From Siphonodentalium dalli (taxonomy: Eukaryota > Mollusca > Scaphopoda > Gadilida > Siphonodentaliidae), in the NCBI GenBank assembly GCA_032622095.1, contig CP136063.1, forward strand, positions 178,663,956 to 178,727,955: 64,000 nucleotides of DNA, read 5' to 3'. Both the position numbers and the translations under genes were made by a program. Each line of letters starts with the position of its first letter. The stretch's first letter is position 1. Positions 21,222-33,674 of this stretch are shown piece after piece. The notes beneath the pieces were generated by a model that worked only from the letters and a program-made list of their open reading frames with translations, did no database searches and had not been told where the DNA came from.

Positions 21222-22264
21222 ACTAGAAGGTGACCCGACTTCGTCCGGGCTTTGACATTGAATTGACCATTTTGAAGGTCAAGGTCAGGTGGGGTCACGA
21301 TTTGACCCGTCCAAAACACTCCCTCGAAACAATTACCACTATGGTCCACTAAGTATCAAATTTTGTCAAAATCCGTCTGGCAATTTTCCAACACCAACAC
21401 CCCAAAAATGGTGGAAATTGGGCAAGCGGATACCGGGAAATCGGCCCAGCGGATACCGAGATACCCTATGTATCAAATTTCGTCCGTAAAAATCCGCCAG
21501 TTTTACCCGATTTGATTTCCACTAAAGTATGTAAACGCGCCTCATATACACACGCTCATTAATTATCAAGCTTCAACGTAAAGATAAATTAGCATTGTGT
21601 GGTAAATTTTAACTAATTATTTTCTCGCAAAGTTGAACAATTTCGATGTTGTTGACATTGACGGCTTGGGGCCACCGGTAGATTCCATTTCGCAACAACG
21701 AAGTATCATTTCAGCTAAATGGATTCTTGGATGAGATTCCAGACCCGCGGGGTAAATGTAAACAGCTTGAGCCTATGCGTGGTGTGAATATACAAAAAAT
21801 AAATCTATCGACAATAGACCTAAGAATATTAGCTGTAACAAAATTTATATATCAGAAATTGTAATAAATGATATATTTTGGGATATATGCACGATTTTTA
21901 ATAGCCTGCAAATTGACAATATATATTGTAAATGTTATAATTTTGGGAAAAATACACGATGCGTAATTGCATGCCTGCAAATTGCTAACGTTCGTCGACG
22001 TATGAATATAGAGTTATCCTCCCTGCATCGCAGTGCTAAATCCGGCGTGATAGCACTGCGGATCCCGAGATATGAGTTTTGAAGGTCAAGGTCACGTCGC
22101 ACGGGCAAATCAATAGGCCTATGTTAACCCCCGGCCGAAATTACCCCACGTACCAAGTTTCATCGAAATCGGCTGGGCCATTTTCGAGTCCATCGATTAC
22201 ACTCACACACACAGACAGATACACACACACACACACACACAGATCTTTCAAAATATATAATAGA
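21222..22264 (-). mobile_element. Helitron-like (HINE/pearl-type) element, reverse orientation, interrupted
   Basis: Read on the minus strand it begins TCTATTATATATTTTG, has (GT)n/GTCTGTGTG, then the core with TGACCTTGA repeats, and ends CCCGGACGAAGTCGGGTCACC followed by CTAGT. The hairpin CCCGgacgaagtCGGG followed about 10 nt later by CTAG is the Helitron 3' signature. Roughly 21530-22040 is unrelated sequence inserted in, or replacing, the middle. Confidence 0.78.
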
Positions 22265-22542
22265 TATATATAGTCAAAATATGTTTGAAGTACACGTATA
22301 TGTACTTTTAGTATTCGACTCATCTGAAAATAAAATTGGCTTTAGTTGATTTCGCTACTATAAATATTCAGACTGCATGTGCTTACGAAACACTAACCAG
22401 AACAATTGACATATTCTCAGACCTCAGTGCGTCTATCAGTATTATGATCCGCATTGGCATATATATAATCCGCGAAGCCAGACCGTCGTGCTACAATTAT
22501 TGTTCAGTCAATCGAGTTATAATTATGCTGCCAATATATACC

Positions 22543-22735
22543 GAACGAACGAACGAACGAATATTTTATTATAGTGACATGTGTGTATATTGTATAAAAA
22601 CATATCACATACAGGTAATAACAATGTCGAGTATAACAAAATAAGAATTCACCCAGCCAATAAGGACTATAAGTCACTTTAAACAAAATAATAAAGAAAA
22701 TGTTATACCAGAGCGCACCAGTCATATAATTCTTG
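22543..22735 (-). repeat. Possible LINE 3' end with (CGTT)n-type tail
   Basis: On the minus strand, T-rich 3'UTR-like sequence with ATTGGCTGGGTGAATTC and AATAAAATATTCGTTCG ends in a CGTT-type tandem tail (plus-strand CGAACGAACGAACGAA at 22543-22561). ATTGGCTGGG also occurs in the 3' flank of the LINE at 35435-36002. There is no coding part. Confidence 0.4.
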
Positions 22736-23004
22736 CCGAGTCATCAAGGTGGGGGCGGTAAATTAATCGCACCTATGACTAAGAAAATACACCGCAAGCG
22801 ACTTAACTCTATAACAAATTATTGGACTATAATACAGGTATATGTTGGAGTTATCACTCGCTTGTCGCTGTTACTCCCCTTTTTCCCCACTGTTGTTCGG
22901 ATTTCTGTGCTGTACAATTTTAAACGGGGACATTCAAAACAAGAAAACTAAGATGCATGCATCAGGTCGCCCGTGAACTATCTACCATAGAATTGTTGTA
23001 GCTA

Positions 23005-23392
23005 TCGATTATACATTTTGGAATATATGTCTGTATGTATGTGTGTATGTATGAATGCATGAGTGTATGTGTTATAGACTCTAACACTGCTCGACCGATC
23101 CGACTCGGTTTTTGTATTTAACGTGTCAACTTGACCTCGCTCATAGGCATGTTTCTGGACCTTGACCGATCCGACTAAAATTTTGTGTGTAGGACTACTT
23201 CGATCCCGTGAGCAATATGGACGGGTCCAATTTCACGTGGGACCATGTCCTCGAACGTGCTGATATAGGCATGTTTCTGAACCAATTGAACAGCAGTTTG
23301 TCCAGACGCTGTATATACTGGGTACTGTCCAGATGGAGGCGATCACAAAGAAATCCCTAAATAGCCCGAACGAAGTCGAGTACATCAGCTAG
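23005..23392 (+). mobile_element. Helitron-like element, copy 1 of 3 head to tail
   Basis: It starts TCGATTATACATTTTGG, is followed by a GTCTGTATGTATG microsatellite, and ends CCCGAACGAAGTCGAG...CAGCTAG. It is the most diverged of the three. Confidence 0.72.
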
Positions 23393-23892
23393 TCTAATAT
23401 ATATTTTGGGACTTTTGTCTGTCTGTTTGTCTGTTAGCTATGGCCGGGAAAACTGCCGGACAGATTTGACGAAATTTGATACCTAGGGGAAATTATTTCC
23501 AGGGAGTATTTTGGACGGTCAAATCTTGATCCCGACCTGACTTTGACATTCAAAAAGATCAATTCAAGGTCAAATCTGGTAAAACGGATGGATTTCAACG
23601 AAATTTGATACCTACCGTTACTTTTGTCCCAGGAGTGTTTTGGATGGGTCAAATCATAACCCAGACCTGACCTTGATCTTCAAAATTGTCAATTCAAGGT
23701 CAAATCGGGTAAAGCCGGGCGGATTTCGACGGGTACTTTTGTCGAGAACTTTTGTCCGGGGAGTGTTTTGGACGGGTCAAATCGTGACCCCGACATGACC
23801 TTCAATTTAAAATGGTCAATTCAAGGTTAAATCGCGCAATTCTCCGAAAATCAGAGGGGAACATCCCGGACGAAGTCGGGTCCACCAGCTAG
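23393..23892 (+). mobile_element. Helitron-like element, copy 2 of 3 head to tail
   Basis: It starts TCTAATATATATTTTGGG directly after the CTAG of copy 1. It has (GTCT)n, then a core of ~125-bp repeats with GGTCAATTCAAGGTCAAATC, and ends CCCGGACGAAGTCGGG...CAGCTAG. Confidence 0.82.
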
Positions 23893-24400
23893 TCTATTAT
23901 ATATTTTGGGAAATCTGTCTGTCTGTCTGTCTGTCTGTTCGCGATGGACTCGAAAACGGCCAAACCGATTTCGATTAAACTTGGTATGTGGGGGTACTTT
24001 CGGCCGGGGAGTGGCATATGCCTATTAATTTGCCCGTACGATGTGACCTTGACCTTGAAATTGGGTCAATTCAAGGTCAAATCGCGAATTTTTATGGGAT
24101 TTCGACGAAATTTGATACATAGGGTTACTTTTGTCCACTGAGTGTTTTGGGCGGGTCAAATCGTGACCCCGACCTGACCTTGACCTTCAAAATTATCAAT
24201 TCAAGGTCAAATCGGGTAAAACCGGATGGATTTCGACGGGTACTTTTGTCCGGTACTTTTGTCCGGGCAGTGTTTTCGACGGGTCAAATCGTGACCCCAC
24301 CTGACCTTGACCTTAAAAATGGACAATTCAAGGTCAAATCGCGCAATTCGCGGAAAAGCAGAGGGGAAACAGCCCGGACGAAGTCGGGTCCGCCAGCTAG
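23893..24400 (+). mobile_element. Helitron-like element, copy 3 of 3 head to tail
   Basis: It starts TCTATTATATATTTTGGG directly after copy 2, then (GTCT)5, the GATGGACTCGAAAACGGCC segment, a core with several TCAAGGTCA/TGACCTTGA motifs, and ends CCCGGACGAAGTCGGG...CAGCTAG. This is the best-preserved copy. Confidence 0.85.
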
Positions 24401-24639
24401 TATTATAGATTTCTAGAGTTAGTTACAAACTAAATACCTGTATATTGTACAAAGAAATGTTTGACAAATATATCTATATCAATATTACCATAGGGGTCAT
24501 TAAAATAGATACGACGAAACAACTTTTGAAGGGTGCATGTATCAGGTAAAAAAAAATTCAAATGATGACACGAATGCGGAAAGTTGAAGTACCTACGTAA
24601 TACTGGCTATCCGCATGAAGAGTATATACATGTATATAA

Positions 24640-25930
24640 AAACCAAAATAGAAGATGACTGTTGGCGACAATGTTTTTCAAAATAATTCAAAGCATTCGA
24701 TAACTCCCATCTAGTTGTCACCCCGAAGATCAATATGAAGTTTGGTGACTATCAGATGAGGGATGTGTCTGTACATTTGCTAAACAATTCAGTCATGCTG
24801 CCTGTGGTCATGTTTTTTAACGAAATTCGGAAAAATTAGATTACTCTCACCCTGGTTATCCAGAAGATCATTGTGGAATCTGGTGACGATCGAACAAGGG
24901 ATGTCGTCTGTAGGATCAACCAAATTATTTAGCCATAAAAATAGTAAAATTCAAGATCACCGCTGACAGTGATGTTTTCACAAGGAAAGTTTGAGAACAA
25001 AATATGGCTCACATCTAGTGGTGACCCAAACTATCCACATGAGAAAAAGTTCTCCAATAAAAGCTGGCTGCAGGTGCGCCAATTGATTCAAATTTGAAAT
25101 TTAGCAGGGTGTACTGCTGGTGGCCATGTTTCCCCCGCAAATTTGATAGACTGATGGACAAAACCACTGAATCCGTTGAATCAATATACATGTACACATG
25201 GATTCATTTATATGCACTGTTATACACAGTACTGGTATATAAAGGTACTGAAAATAACTATATTACTAGTATACACAAAATAAACCATATATCATGGCTA
25301 TGGGTTCTAATATCCGAACATGACAGCTGAGAACTTGGTGTGAATTTAAGAGTAGTGGGGTCTCAAACATATCTAGCCCTCCACGTTAGAAACATGCCAT
25401 TAAATGGCATAAGTATAATCTAGCTTGATGACAGAAGTGATCCATAAAACCCCTCTTAATTCAACCAGGTCCTCACACGCGATGTATGGTCGATCACATG
25501 ATGATCTAGGGGGGAATTAGAATTGTTGTATAAAAACAGCACTACATGTAAATATAAAATAGTGCTACATCTTATTACAGATTATTGCCACATATAATCA
25601 GTGACTACAGACAGTCTGACAAAATAAAGTTTCAGTGACACTCTATCCGAAGAGGGGAATAATTTCATATGTTACAGTCAATGGAGCAATTATGAATCTG
25701 GAAAGGTGAAATTTCTAAGTAATACTAGATATCGACATGACGCGATAACATATAACGTAAATGCAATATGGCCGCTGGCGACCATTTTTTCCTATGAAAT
25801 TCAAAAAATATTTGATAGCTATCATCTGATAGATCAACATCAAGATAAATATGAAGTTTGGTGATGATCGGATGAGTGAAGTGGACTGTGGTATGTGCTA
25901 AAGGGTTTAGTAATGCTAATGGTAACATTC
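24640..25930 (+). repeat. Scattered decayed 'AAGATGGC' family units
   Basis: Landmarks such as ATGAAGTTTGGTGA(C/T)(T/G)AT, CATCTAGTTGTCACCCCGAA, GCCATGTTT and GTGCTAAAGGGTTTAGTAATG occur at 24640-24900, 25010-25150 and 25765-25930, with unrelated sequence between them. Confidence 0.6.
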
Positions 25931-25999
25931 CTTTAAAAAATTCTTACCTTAATATTTTTGTGTTCACTTTATAAACTTCACTGAGTCATCTTTGTCATG

Positions 26000-27440
26000 T
26001 ATTGAATTTGATATCTTTTGTTAACAGTTTATAAATCATGTACGTCTCATGTTTGTTATTATATTTTATGTGTTTATTATCATTAAATAAAGTTATCATT
26101 TAAAATAAATGTATTCACGTCCTAAATTATTATTTCACAAAAAACCTCAAATACCCCAAAACACAATAGTTTGGAGTCGCCAATTAGTTAATCCGATTAC
26201 CTATAACACTAAGCACATAATGTTGTCCATGTACTAAATTTCAGTCTTGTCCATTTATAAACAAAGAAGATAATGCGACAGCAAGTCCGCTCTCACCTTT
26301 TATTTTGGAGCCGGTTGCATACACTTTATAGTGTGTTTCAGAACGAAAAAAATTGAATAAAATTAACAAATTTGTAAATTTAAAAACAATTCAAACGTTG
26401 TTGTATTCCATGTCCCAGCCCGGACATATACACCAAATTTCAATAATATTCATTGAGAAACAACGGACCAAAGGCTATATAACACCCCGTATACACATTT
26501 TATTCCGATCCGGACTCGGCCTCGGATACATTTTATAGTGTGTACCGAACTGACACACGTCGACTGGGGCGAGTTAGCCCTGGGGCGAGTAGGCCGATTC
26601 CGACACCTTCTATAATTTACAGTACGGACCCGTTTACGCGTAGTTTAATTTAGAAAGTTCCGCAATTAATATCGTAAATAGAGCGACTGTATTTGACAGA
26701 TAATGCCTCTGTTATTGATTATCAAGTTGCTGTACATTAAAAACGACGAATTCACACGCTCGTTCAAGCGCAGTAGTCTATTTTCCCCATGTTAATGGAC
26801 ATACACAAATACCAAATAACGCTAACCTACTGCAAATGTTTTTTTACACGACAACAGTTGTTAACATATTTGGGCTGAATTCATCTGATGCGGTATTATT
26901 CCTCGAAATAAATAACAGAACCGTCGTTACTTCAAATGTAGCCGAAATGTAGTTTGGGCTAACATTTACACAAATGATGCGTCTGTTTTCCTTGCCACAC
27001 ACGTTACACATTTAACCACCTCCAGAGAATCGCCCAAATTGGGCGAAATAAACAAATGAGATCAGTGATGAGATCGATAAATTTCAACCACAATAGTATC
27101 AATGATATTATTCATTCCCGGCCATGCTTCATCGAGCTAATTTCTATAATTATAGATGTTCAGTGAGTTTCAATATGACGTCACTTTATTTCAGAAATCA
27201 TTCATATATGCCTAAGTATAATGAAAAACAATTGAAAAACTTTTGGAATTGTAATCACACTTTATACGTCAAATGTTATATTATAAGTAATGCAAACCAG
27301 CATATAAAGAAATATACCAGAAGCTCGACAATAAGACATATTTAAAAAAAACATTACTATATAAATGACAGATGGTCCAATACCTAAAGTAAGTGAAGAC
27401 CCAAAGATTGGCGCTCTTTAAACTGTTTAAATTGTTTGTT
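26000..27440. other. No supported gene
   Basis: AT-rich, without recognisable exon, RNA or repeat structure. Confidence 0.4.
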
Positions 27441-27465
27441 GGTGATATATTGCGAAAGTTTTAGT

Positions 27466-27790
27466 GGTCAACGGCCGAGGGTCAACTGGGCCCAGTTTTC
27501 GGTAAGGCGGATTGGAATCGTGATCATGTGGGCATATAGCGACATCTTGTGCTATTTTGGCTATTTCTTATGTACCATCCCCCAGGATATCCGGAGGTGG
27601 TCAACCGATGGCCAACTGGGCACAGTTTTCGGTCAGGCGGGTAGGAATCGTGATTATGTGGGCATATATTCAAATTAAATTGGGCGATTTCTTATGTACC
27701 ATCCCCCAGGATATCTGGAGGTGGTCAACCGAGGGTCAACTGGGCCTATTTGACAGAAGGCGGGTAGGACTTATCATTATAGGGGCGTAT
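27466..27790 (+). repeat. Tandem repeat, ~128-bp unit, 2.5 copies
   Basis: GTGGTCAACCGA(T/G)GG..CAACTGGGC, GCGGGTAGGAATCGTGAT, ATGTGGGCATAT and ATGTACCATCCCCCAGGATAT recur at about 27466, 27595 and 27721. Confidence 0.88.
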
Positions 27791-27820
27791 TGTGATATAA
27801 TATGATATTTTTTTTTTAAA

Positions 27821-27878
27821 TACCATCGGATGGCAAATAGCGCATATCGGTAGAATCGCTATTTTCCATCCGATGGTA
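27821..27878. repeat. Inverted repeat, 22-bp arms
   Basis: TACCATCGGATGGCAAATAG at the left is mirrored by CTATTTTCCATCCGATGGTA at the right with one mismatch and a ~14-nt loop. Confidence 0.85.
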
Positions 27879-28489
27879 AACAGACACTTCCCACAATACC
27901 CAACGTCCCCAACATAACACGTGTTGGTCGACATATGTAATCGATCATCTGAATTGGTAAAATTAAGATTGCCCGACAAATATGCCAGTGTGTGAACGTT
28001 CCCTAACGTTTCTAGCCATGCATGGTCTGGTTACGTTTTTAGTTACGATATATATATAGTTTCGCCAACGATATCAGCGCCACATGTCGTCACACTTAAC
28101 AAAATGAGACACACGTAAAAAGGCTCTGTTTCAATTTAGGTTTTCGGTTTGAAATTTCTAGCTCTTGATTGCTTTGCCTTAAAACTTAGACATGTTTATT
28201 AAGCTTTAAATGTTACTGTTTATTTTATTTTTTTATTTTGTGTTGGATATATTATTTTGTTTGTTAAAAAAGTGCATTTAGTTTGAAATTTACAAACCAC
28301 GATTGATAAAATAATAATAAGATAGCTAGATCAAAATTAGAATATTGAGTTATACAAAAAGTAAAACGCATAAGAATAAAATTAAAAAAATTTAACTTCA
28401 TATATTGAATTATATATAAAAAGTAAACACTATAAAGAATACATTTGCAAGATTAAAATTTAAATATTGAATTGAAATTCAAATATTAA

Positions 28490-28927
28490 AGGTACTCAAT
28501 CCGAATTAACGCTCGCAAATTACTATTTCCTTGGCTTCGGGGGTAAAAAATATTTGATTCGAGTCGAGGAACCCATCTATCACAGCTCAGAGTGATCAGA
28601 TATCGATGTTTTAAATCTATTATTTTAATTTTAGGTGGCCCAATAGACAGTCAACGAGAAGAATTTCTTTGACCAAATTGCGGGTAAAGATGGATAACTC
28701 TAAAATGAAGTGGCTTTTTGTGTCTGATATTTGACAAACCGGCAAAATTTCGTTGAACAAAATGTTGATTAATAACAGGTTTTGTGCAATTTTATACTAT
28801 AGTTGATTGTGTTTTTTATTATTTTTGGGCAATTATTAGATTCAGATAACTGAAGCCTCATTAAAAAAAAATGTTGTTGTTGTTGGAATGTGATGATATA
28901 GGGACCATCGAATCGGATTGAGTACCT
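28490..28927. mobile_element. TTAA-flanked MITE, 438 bp
   Basis: AGGTACTCAATCCGA at the left is inverted exactly at the right, and both ends abut TTAA (28486-28489 and 28928-28931). The interior (GAGTCGAGGAACCCATC, TTGAACAAAATGTTGAT) is shared with a diverged copy at 41140-41400. Confidence 0.87.
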
Positions 28928-29430
28928 TTAAATTAAGAATTGGTATATTACATTAGAATTATTACCCCTATTTACCCTCAATATTCTAATTCAGGTTTAT
29001 CGAAGTTTGCAGCAATGGAGAAATAAAGGAATATATATTTAAATTTCGCAATAGATAGCAGTATATATTCTAACCAGCGTCTAGAAAAGGACACGGGTGA
29101 CGGGTGTGTATATGCACTAAGAACGTGATGTCGTCGGAGTATGAACGGTTCATGGAACCCATCAATTCAGACGTGAACGTAAAGACCCCGCCAACCTGAC
29201 CCGATGTACCCACCATTGCTCACAGTTACTTCTTATATACAAGAATACTCAGACTGAACGCATATGTTTCTAATCGCTTTGACAGCTGTATTATGTAGAT
29301 GACAAATGGTGTATTTAATATAATGCTAAAAGCACAGTTTTATGGTCCGGCAAACAATCACTTAACATTTAGACCTGAGGCTTAACTTTTGTCCTTAACT
29401 GGGAAATCATTTCCGTGATGATCGTACCAA

Positions 29431-29904
29431 GCCTGAGTTTAGTGTGCCTGTCATTTTCAGAATGAGGTCCCCATGCAGAGGGTGAATTTTAGTGACGCTA
29501 TCTCGCATAGCGGGCTAGCATCACTAAATTCACCCTCTGGGGACCTCATTCTGCATGGCCTCATCTGCTATGGGAGACATTAACTCTGATTGAAGTTCCC
29601 AAATGGTGACTTTTATGATGTACACCCATTGGGAACCTCGATTATGCAATGTGTCGTCTGTCAATTTGGGGATATAGAACAAGTAAACTAAAAAAGAAAT
29701 AGAAACTATGTGAAGAAGTTTCTATAAAAAAATTGTTGTTAAAGAAACTTTCCAGAGAAGATGAGGCCCAAGCAGAATGAGGTCCTCAGAGGGTGAATTT
29801 AGTGATGCTAACCCGCTATGCGGGATAGCGTCACTAAATTCACCCTCTGGGGACCTCATTCTGCAAATGACAGACACGCTATAATCAGGCCAATAATCAG
29901 GCTT
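29431..29904. mobile_element. Foldback MITE, 'GAATGAGGTCCCC' family, best full-length copy
   Basis: The ends CAAGCCTGAGTTTAG and (reverse complement) CAAGCCTGATTATTGG are flanked by (G/T)ATCGTAC, a probable 8-bp duplication with one mismatch. Two inner palindromes (about 29457-29555 and 29774-29864) have arms of about 35-40 bp, with CACTAAATTCACCCTCTGGG mirrored across a short loop. Confidence 0.87.
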
Positions 29905-31320
29905 GTATCGTACGCAGGTTTTTGACACGCGTCGCCGCAGTGCACTCGATGACAGCTAATTATAAATGTACGAAGTTTACCTCAACGTTTCTAAAAATTA
30001 AAAAAACAAGAAATTGGCGAAGGTTGCGTTGCAGCATTGATTCACAAGACTCAAACTTCACTCATCAACCCCCAACGACAACAAAAGCAGCAGCAACAAC
30101 AACATCACCATCTCATCAGCAGAGAAACCATTTAAAAAAAGAAGAAGAAATATTGTTTATCGGTTTTTTTTAACCACTCAGTACTTCCGATCATCCCGTG
30201 TTAGCCAACCACACACAAATCACTATTCCGCGGCATCATTTCAGTTTTGTCTCTAGGTTTGTCCTTGTGTAAGAAAGATTTTTCTTTGATGCAACTAAAC
30301 AAATCATCTTACACTATATACGTGCACATCAGGCCATGGTCAGGGGGCACCTATTAATATGGGAACTATGTACCATATAATTACATACAACACGTCGGGG
30401 AGGGTGTAAAGTGGGTGGGGGGGGGGTAATAAAAAAGGTATGCCGGAGTTAGTGGGTGGTCAGAGCGGCAAAAAGGCAAAAAAAAAACGCATTTTTTACA
30501 ACATCATGCGACTGTTTTACTAAAGACCTTTTGTACCTGTACCTGTTGACATTTGTAACAGTTTAAACATATTATAATTGTAAAACGCCATATTTAAGTT
30601 ACTGTGGGCTCATATGGGCCTTAGTGACTATGGCATGTTGCATATGGGACGGTGGGGTGAAATAACTTCTTTCCCCGACACCATTCGGAAAGAAACCAGC
30701 ATGGACATTTTTAGAAAAATCTTAGTGAGAACTCGAATCATATATTTTCAACATAATAATAAGTAAAAATATACTGGAGGCCAGTATGGAAACTTCAACA
30801 ATCTTGTAAATTAAACAGTTTAGAAAATGTATGACCGAAATAAATTAGGTTTTACCTTGAACTTATGAAACAACATTGAGACCAGAATCTTCAACAGTAG
30901 TGTACACATAAATAGCTACGAGAAATGTAAAATTGAAATGAATATACTTTTCCTGATGTAACTAAGACCTTATTATTGTGTGCATGTAAAAGAGCAAGCA
31001 ACTGTCTGAAACATTAATGTGACTATCAATGGCTATAGACAATAAATGTCATCAGTGCATCGAGACAATCAGTGAATTATTTGCATATCTATAAACTCAG
31101 ATGACTAATCTGTTACTCAATTCAATTTAATTACTCTTCATCGTGTTAGATATCACAGAGTATGTGCATAATTACAATATAACAATACATATATTATATA
31201 GTGTGCGATGCATGAGGAGTTCTGAGTGATTATTATGTGCAAGATTGTACACAATATATATTGAAATTCAACAGATATTTAATTCAACAACCCATGGTGG
31301 TGTCCTAACGTGGGCGGTAT
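29905..31320. other. No supported gene
   Basis: The only recognisable part is a G-tract repeat near 30395-30490 (GTGGGTGGGGGGGGGGTAATAAAAAAGG), related to the entries at 32320 and 38365. Confidence 0.4.
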
Positions 31321-31324
31321 AGTA

Positions 31325-31560
31325 TGCCTCAGGAGAGCCTAAAGAATGGCATAACCCTTTTAATGAATAAAGAAAGATTTTGTGTACTCTTCCCCTTTCC
31401 CGAATTGAATAGTTCATTCAATTTAATAATATTCTGTTTTCGGTAGAAGTAGGGTTTTATATATTTCTCTCGTAGAGTCTGCAATACAGGGCATTTTAAA
31501 ATTACATGGAATTCATCACCGAGTTACTCCCACAACACATAAATTATCCAAATACAGTAT
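31325..31560 (-). pseudogene. LINE fragment: C-terminal zinc-knuckle region of reverse transcriptase ORF
   Basis: On the minus strand, about 31520-31350 reads GDEFHVILKCPVLQTLREKY followed by IKPYFYRKQNIIKLNELF and ending LFIKRVM. GDEFHxxxxCPxxxxLRxKY is the conserved C-terminal Cys/His motif of many LINE RT proteins, also seen at 35511-36002. The preceding Cys pair region (NLCVVG) is out of frame by one base, so the copy is broken. Confidence 0.72.
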
Positions 31561-32319
31561 AGTAACTGCTTATCATTTAGTGTAATAGTATAGTTGCTTC
31601 AGTATGGAATGATGGAATGATGCTGAGCTGGTTGACAGACTAATCAGAAAATAGTTAGAAATTATGGAATTGTGTGTGTCCTGTGTGGACCTTGGATTGC
31701 TAATATCAGCAATTGATCAGATAATAGTTCCAATTGCAGCCTGGTAAATCTCCTCTCTGTATTTATCTAATTTCAAAATATGTCAACTCTAGTTGAATTG
31801 GAGCTTAACAACCGATATGTCACGGAGTGTCTACAAAATGTCAGCAGTGACTCGAAAGTCAAGATTGAGTTCAATGTCCTGACAAAATGCTATCAGCTAA
31901 AAAAAAATGTATTACAACCAAATAACCAAACATATGTTCAGCTCACGTAAAGGTAAAATTATATCTCACAGGATATGTATAAAAAAAAATTGTAAAATTG
32001 GATGCATATTATGCTTTATACTATTGAGCTACATGTAGCTAGTACATGCAGTAGCCACCAGCTTCTAAATAGTTACTGTATTTGTCTACTACATCGATGC
32101 ATTATAATTTCCATTTAGCAGTGTGGAATTTGACCATCCAGGCTGACCTAGCATACTCTCGTCGCGCACTGACCTGGAAAGTCTTAAAATGTTAATATTT
32201 CATTAAAACATATATCTGCTAAACTTGTTAAACCGTCGTTTCGACTATGTGATAAGTTCCCAGGGGTATGAACAATATAAGTATATGGTTTTATGCGGTT
32301 TCGGACCAAATTTAATTAA

Positions 32320-32460
32320 ATTTGGGGGCGGGTGTAAAAAAAAATGGGAAATAAAAAAAAAACAATTTGCAGGTTTGGGGGGTGGTGGGTCATCAAACAT
32401 GCCAGGTGCAAAACAAAACGGCATACGTCCCTGAAAATTTTGTACTCCCCTTCCCTGACT
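32320..32460. repeat. G-tract/C-tract dispersed repeat (family)
   Basis: The sequence AAATTTGGGGGCGGGTGTA, TGCAGGTTTGGGGGGTGGTG, CATGCCAG(G/A)TGCAAAA, then ACTCCCC at the far end is closely repeated at 38365-38512. Relatives are at 30395-30490, 36990-37110, 37415-37565, 41825-41960 and 43750-43840. Poly-G at one end and poly-C at the other make each a weak foldback. Confidence 0.7.
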
Positions 32461-32539
32461 GAATGAGCATTTTATTATCATATATATAGAGCCTTTGGTA
32501 GTTCTTATAGGGTACAGTTTAATTTATATTGAAAGGAAC

Positions 32540-32670
32540 GCGTACATTCCCCCGTCATTTACTCCAGAATGCATCATAATTCGCAACTAAGAGATAGAGT
32601 TATTCCCCTTCCATTGAGAATAATAAACTGGCAGTACATACCAGATGGAAATTAAGCACAACATAATCGA
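32540..32670 (+). repeat. Dispersed repeat shared with 46690-46830
   Basis: Shared text: ACATT(T)CCCCCGTC, CCAGAATGCA, ATAGAGTTATCCCC, CCATTG..AAT, GACTGCAGTACA/ACTGGCAGTACA, ACCAGATG. Confidence 0.65.
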
Positions 32671-32704
32671 AAAATCAATACAAATAGTTGGAAACGTTCG
32701 CCCA

Positions 32705-32818
32705 CGGATGCATAGGGGTATTGGCTGCATGATATAATGTCAACTGCCGTGGTCGGTGCCTTTTTGGATTTTGCGTACCTGACGGAATAGGCCGCAAGTT
32801 AGGGGTTAACAGTGCCGT
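32705..32818 (+). repeat. Partial copy of the 33092-33670 foldback element
   Basis: GTATTGGCTGCATGATATAATGTC...GGTCGGTGCCTTTTTGGAT through TTAGGGGTTAACAGTGCCG duplicates the middle of the larger element (about 33391-33513). Confidence 0.8.
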
Positions 32819-33091
32819 TTTAAAAGAGTGACATTGAGATAAGCTATCGGTTTATCTTGAAACCTGTTGTTAAATTTGGGAATCTAGCATTGTCAAATGG
32901 GCCCATTATATGTGCATGTATATAAAGAAATGAAGTCTTGTATATAGCTGTTCGCTGAAAATTTTCAAATAAAATGGTAAATATTGAGCTTTATTGTCTC
33001 ATCTAGCGCATCAAACGTAAGTATATAGTTCCCATGCAGCGCTCCTTAGTAGAAAGCACCCATACACACAATGTTCAATAGTTTCCACTGA

Positions 33092-33670
33092 GGTCCTACT
33101 AAAAGCCGACCGCACCCGTACGCACCCGACCGCACATCAACCAGGGGTCCGAGCGTGATGGGGTTTGTACTATGGTGCAGAATAGACCTGAATGTACCAA
33201 AGTTTCAACCCCCAAGTCGATAGCTCGAGCTGACACGGCACTGTTAACCCCTGAGTTGCGTGCGGTCGGCGGGTGTTATTATCGTCGTTTTTGCGTACAT
33301 TCATAGCGAATTCGACAGCAGCGAATGTGTTAATTTATTCACTTCTGCTGCAGCTAGCGACTTTTGTCCGATCGCCCTTGGATCCATATAGGTATTGGCT
33401 GCATTATATAATGTCCATTTCCGTGGTCAGGCAGCCAGGGGAGGTGCGGTCGGTGCCTTTTTGGATTTTGCGTACCTGACGGAATCGGCCGCAAGTTAGG
33501 GGTTAACAGTGCCGTGTCCGCTCGAGCTATCGACTTGGGGGTTGGAACTTTGGTATATACAGTTCTATTATGCACGGTAGTGCAAACCCCATCACGCTCG
33601 AACCCCTGGTTGAGGTGCGGTCGGGTGTGGACGGGTGCGGTCGAGTGCGGTCGGCTTTTAGTAGGACCGC
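33092..33670. mobile_element. Foldback DNA element with ~175-bp terminal inverted repeats
   Basis: GGTCCTACTAAAAGCCGACC at the left is mirrored at 33650-33670. The arms stay similar inward for about 175 bp (CAACCAGGGGT, GCGTGATGGGGTTTG, CAACCCCCAAGTCGATAGCT, GGCACTGTTAACCCCT). Flanks TCCACTGA and GCCACTGG are at best an imperfect duplication. No coding sequence is visible. Confidence 0.85.
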
Positions 33671-33674
33671 CACT

